NCBI GenBank assembly: GCA_019689615.1
Contig: JADGHD010000007.1
Coordinates: 1-24,646 of the forward strand
Length of the DNA stretch: 24,646 bases
Origin: Frankia sp.
Lineage (GTDB): Bacteria > Actinomycetota > Actinomycetes > Frankiales > Frankiaceae
Direction of reading: 5' to 3'
In this document: piece by piece, positions 22,747-24,646 of the stretch
Layout of the letters: every line of letters begins with the position of its first letter
Position numbering within the stretch: the stretch's first letter is position 1
The notes under the pieces: generated by a model
Databases searched by the model: none
Seen by the model: the letters and a program-made list of their open reading frames with translations, nothing else
Told to the model about the DNA's origin: nothing
Program-made: the position numbers and the translations under genes

Positions 22747-23731
22747 CAGGGGTCCTCCATCACGATCGTTGGGCGAGAGGGCTTCGGTCCGCTCGGGGCC
22801 GGCCGGGCGGCTGGGAATGTCCGCCACCGGCTCGCCCGCCGCCGATGACAGGGGACCGGTTCCGACAGCCGTCGGCGCGGGCGGCCCGGCGTCCGCGTCA
22901 GACGACCGGTCGGTTTTCCTGGCGGATACGGAGGCCGCCCAGAGCAGCCTTCCTCGGCGCTTGCGTCGGTGATTCATCCGGGGCGCCACGCGCTGTCGGG
23001 GCCAGCGCTGGCATGGCCACCCCCGGACGCGGTCACCGGGCCGTTCGTCATCCGGTTGGCCGCACAGAATGTCAGCACCCGGACACGCCACGACGACCCG
23101 GCCCGAACGAGGCTGACCGGGTCCAGCGTCGCACCGGCTCCTGACACGTCTTCCTTCCCCCGTCGCCGCGCTCCCGGGCGCGCCAGAACGTCGCCCGGGT
23201 AACGATCGGCACAGTGTGGTACCCGCCCAGGTGGAGCACATGGCGAGGATCTGCGAATTCACCGTGCCACGCACGGCCGCAGGGCCGTCCGCACTATTGC
23301 CAGCTATACCGGCCGAAATCTTTGGCTAGAACGCTGTTTTCCTCAATTTAAACAAACGCTCGCACAATGCGTGGCGCAACTGTCGGGTGATTTGACGGTT
23401 CGATGCGGGCCTGTCACTGACTGCCGGTTCACAGGTCCGACCAGGTCAGCACAAGTGCCGTTAGTCACGAACACCCGACGCTTCCGGCCCTCCCGATGCC
23501 GGGCCATCCGGCCCCGCACGGTGGCGAAGGCAGGCCGCCCGCTCGCCCAACGGCACGTGACCGACGCCACACTCGATCATTAGGCTCGCCAGATGCGCTG
23601 GTCGCGACACCGGCGCCGGAGACAGGGCGTTGATCGGCTCTGTCCGGCTGTGTCAGACCTGACTAAGCTGCGGGTGCCCCGGATCTCCGGTGGCCCGGCC
23701 CGCGGACTGCCGCCCGACAGGGAGCTGTGAC
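22747..23731. other. Gene-poor region upstream of the roadblock and methyltransferase genes
   Basis: About 1 kb with no credible gene; the open frames present have shifting composition and no recognisable motifs. An unusually AT-rich patch for this genome lies at about 23315-23360 and may hold a promoter. A segment near 23395-23410 resembles a tRNA T-loop but no cloverleaf can be formed around it. This interval must contain the promoters of the two diverging genes on either side. Confidence 0.6.
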
Positions 23732-23770
23732 ATGCGCGTCCAACCAGCAACATCCGGGACTGCCGCATGA
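23732..23770 (+). CDS. 12-codon leader ORF overlapping the methyltransferase start
   Basis: ATG at 23732 opens the peptide MRVQPATSGTAA and ends in a TGA that shares ATGA with the methyltransferase start at 23767. It has a better ribosome binding site (GGGAG, about 7 nt upstream) than the methyltransferase, which has none that is convincing. The geometry fits translational coupling: ribosomes finishing the leader restart on the methyltransferase. The peptide lacks codon runs typical of amino-acid attenuators. It may be only a loading site. Confidence 0.5.
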   Translation: MRVQPATSGTAA

Positions 23771-24612
23771 GCGAGCGGTCCGGCCTGCGTTGGAGTGACC
23801 CGGAGACCGGGCGCGAACCGGTCGAGCTGCGCACGGACATACCGCATTCCGCGCGCGTCTACGACTACTTCCTGGGTGGCAAGACCAACTACCCCGCTGA
23901 CCGCGAGGCCGCCGAGCTGGTCCTGGAGTCGGGTCCCAACACGCGGATCTCCGCGCTGGCGAACCGGGCGTTCCTGCACCGCGTCGCCCGCTACCTCGCC
24001 GGGACGGAAGGCATCCGGCAGTTCCTCGACATCGGCACCGGCATCCCGACGCCCCCGAACCTGCACGAGATCGCCCAGGAGGTCGCCCCGGAAGCCCGGG
24101 TGGTCTACGTCGACAACGATCCGATCGTCCTGGCGCACGCCCGCGCCCTGCTCGTCGGGACACCCGAGGGCAGGACCGCGTACGTCCACGCCGACCTGCG
24201 TGAGCCCGAGAAGATCCTGAACTCGCCGACGCTGCTGGACACCCTCGACCTCACCAAGCCGGTCGCGCTCTCGGTCCTCGCCATCCTGCACTTCCTCCCG
24301 GACTCCGACGACCCGCTCAGCCGGCTGCGCGTCCTGCTCGACGCCCTCCCCTCGGGCAGCTTCCTGGCCATCAGCCACGTCACTTCCGACTTCGCCCCCG
24401 AAGAGGCCGACCAGGTCACCCGGATCTACCGGGCGCGCGGAATCCCGCTGCAGGTGCGCACCCGCGCCGAGATCGAGCGATTCGTCGACGGCCTGGAGCT
24501 GGTCGACCCGGGCATCCAGGTCGTCCACCGCTGGCGCCCCGACGCGGCCACCGACCGCAGCGCCACAGACGACCAGGTCAACATCTACGGCGCCCTGGCT
24601 CGCAAGCCCTGA
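23767..24612 (+). CDS. SAM-dependent methyltransferase, DUF574/S-adenosyl methyltransferase family
   Basis: This 281-residue protein is of the actinobacteria-specific DUF574 (Methyltransf_19) type. The hallmark N-terminal region is intact: IPHSARVYDYFLGGKTNYPADREAAE (about 25-50). SAM-binding motif I is FLDIGTGIPTPPN (about 86-98), followed by VVYVDNDPIVLAHAR (acidic motif II) and VALSVLAILHFLPD (motif IV region). The C-terminus NIYGALARKP is typical. These proteins are highly paralogous in Frankia and Streptomyces, and their substrates are mostly unknown. Translation probably depends on the overlapping leader ORF. Start at 23767 gives the usual family length. No other gene is downstream within the window. 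Confidence 0.92.
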   Translation: MSERSGLRWSDPETGREPVELRTDIPHSARVYDYFLGGKTNYPADREAAELVLESGPNTRISALANRAFLHRVARYLAGTEGIRQFLDIGTGIPTPPNLHEIAQEVAPEARVVYVDNDPIVLAHARALLVGTPEGRTAYVHADLREPEKILNSPTLLDTLDLTKPVALSVLAILHFLPDSDDPLSRLRVLLDALPSGSFLAISHVTSDFAPEEADQVTRIYRARGIPLQVRTRAEIERFVDGLELVDPGIQVVHRWRPDAATDRSATDDQVNIYGALARKP

Positions 24613-24646
24613 CCACCCCACCGCCACCCGCCCACCCGGCGGCGGG

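Noticed and set aside
23387..23460. T-loop-like GGTTCGATGC as part of a tRNA
   Set aside because: No acceptor stem, anticodon arm or D-arm could be arranged around it.

Overview
The window is uniformly very GC-rich (about 70-75 % by eye), uses GTG starts often, places strong purine-rich ribosome binding sites before many genes and has short intergenic gaps. This fits a high-GC actinomycete. The gene content (mycofactocin-type SDRs, a LigD-like end-joining protein, roadblock proteins, a DUF574-type S-adenosyl methyltransferase) is most like Frankia and its relatives. That assignment is inference, because there is no rRNA or other marker gene here. I saw no tRNA, rRNA, CRISPR array, insertion sequence or phage gene.

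Left part (about 68-11967): a catabolic and transport locus. On the minus strand are an XRE-cupin regulator, an AMP-forming acyl-CoA ligase, and a single-chain (alpha-beta fused) thiamine-diphosphate 2-oxoacid dehydrogenase E1. The E1 and ligase genes overlap by 7 nt. Divergent from them on the plus strand are an alpha/beta hydrolase, a complete ribose-type ABC importer (Tat lipoprotein binding protein, double ATPase, permease) and two tandem, closely related mycofactocin-type SDR dehydrogenases. The divergent intergenic region carries two copies of a 19-bp palindromic operator. Each overlaps the -35 element of one of the two opposing putative promoters, so both arms are probably co-regulated. 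A plausible reading is: import of a small polyol- or cyclic-alcohol-like compound, oxidation by the SDRs, hydrolysis, then oxidative decarboxylation and CoA activation. The substrate cannot be read from sequence.

Middle (about 11970-19170): a perfect 17-bp-stem hairpin separates the SDRs from a convergent PQQ-like beta-propeller lipoprotein. A third SDR diverges from it, and the two share a repeated element in their common upstream region. Next come a class II glutamine amidotransferase, a probably leaderless glutamate decarboxylase, and a LigD-type protein with phosphoesterase and polymerase domains but no ligase domain.

Right part (about 19170-24646): a two-gene minus-strand group (a Nudix hydrolase and an unusual degenerate-Nudix/TerB fusion), a gene-poor stretch of about 1.1 kb, two convergent roadblock/LC7 genes, a second gene-poor stretch of about 1 kb, and a DUF574-type methyltransferase preceded by a 12-codon ORF whose stop overlaps its start codon.
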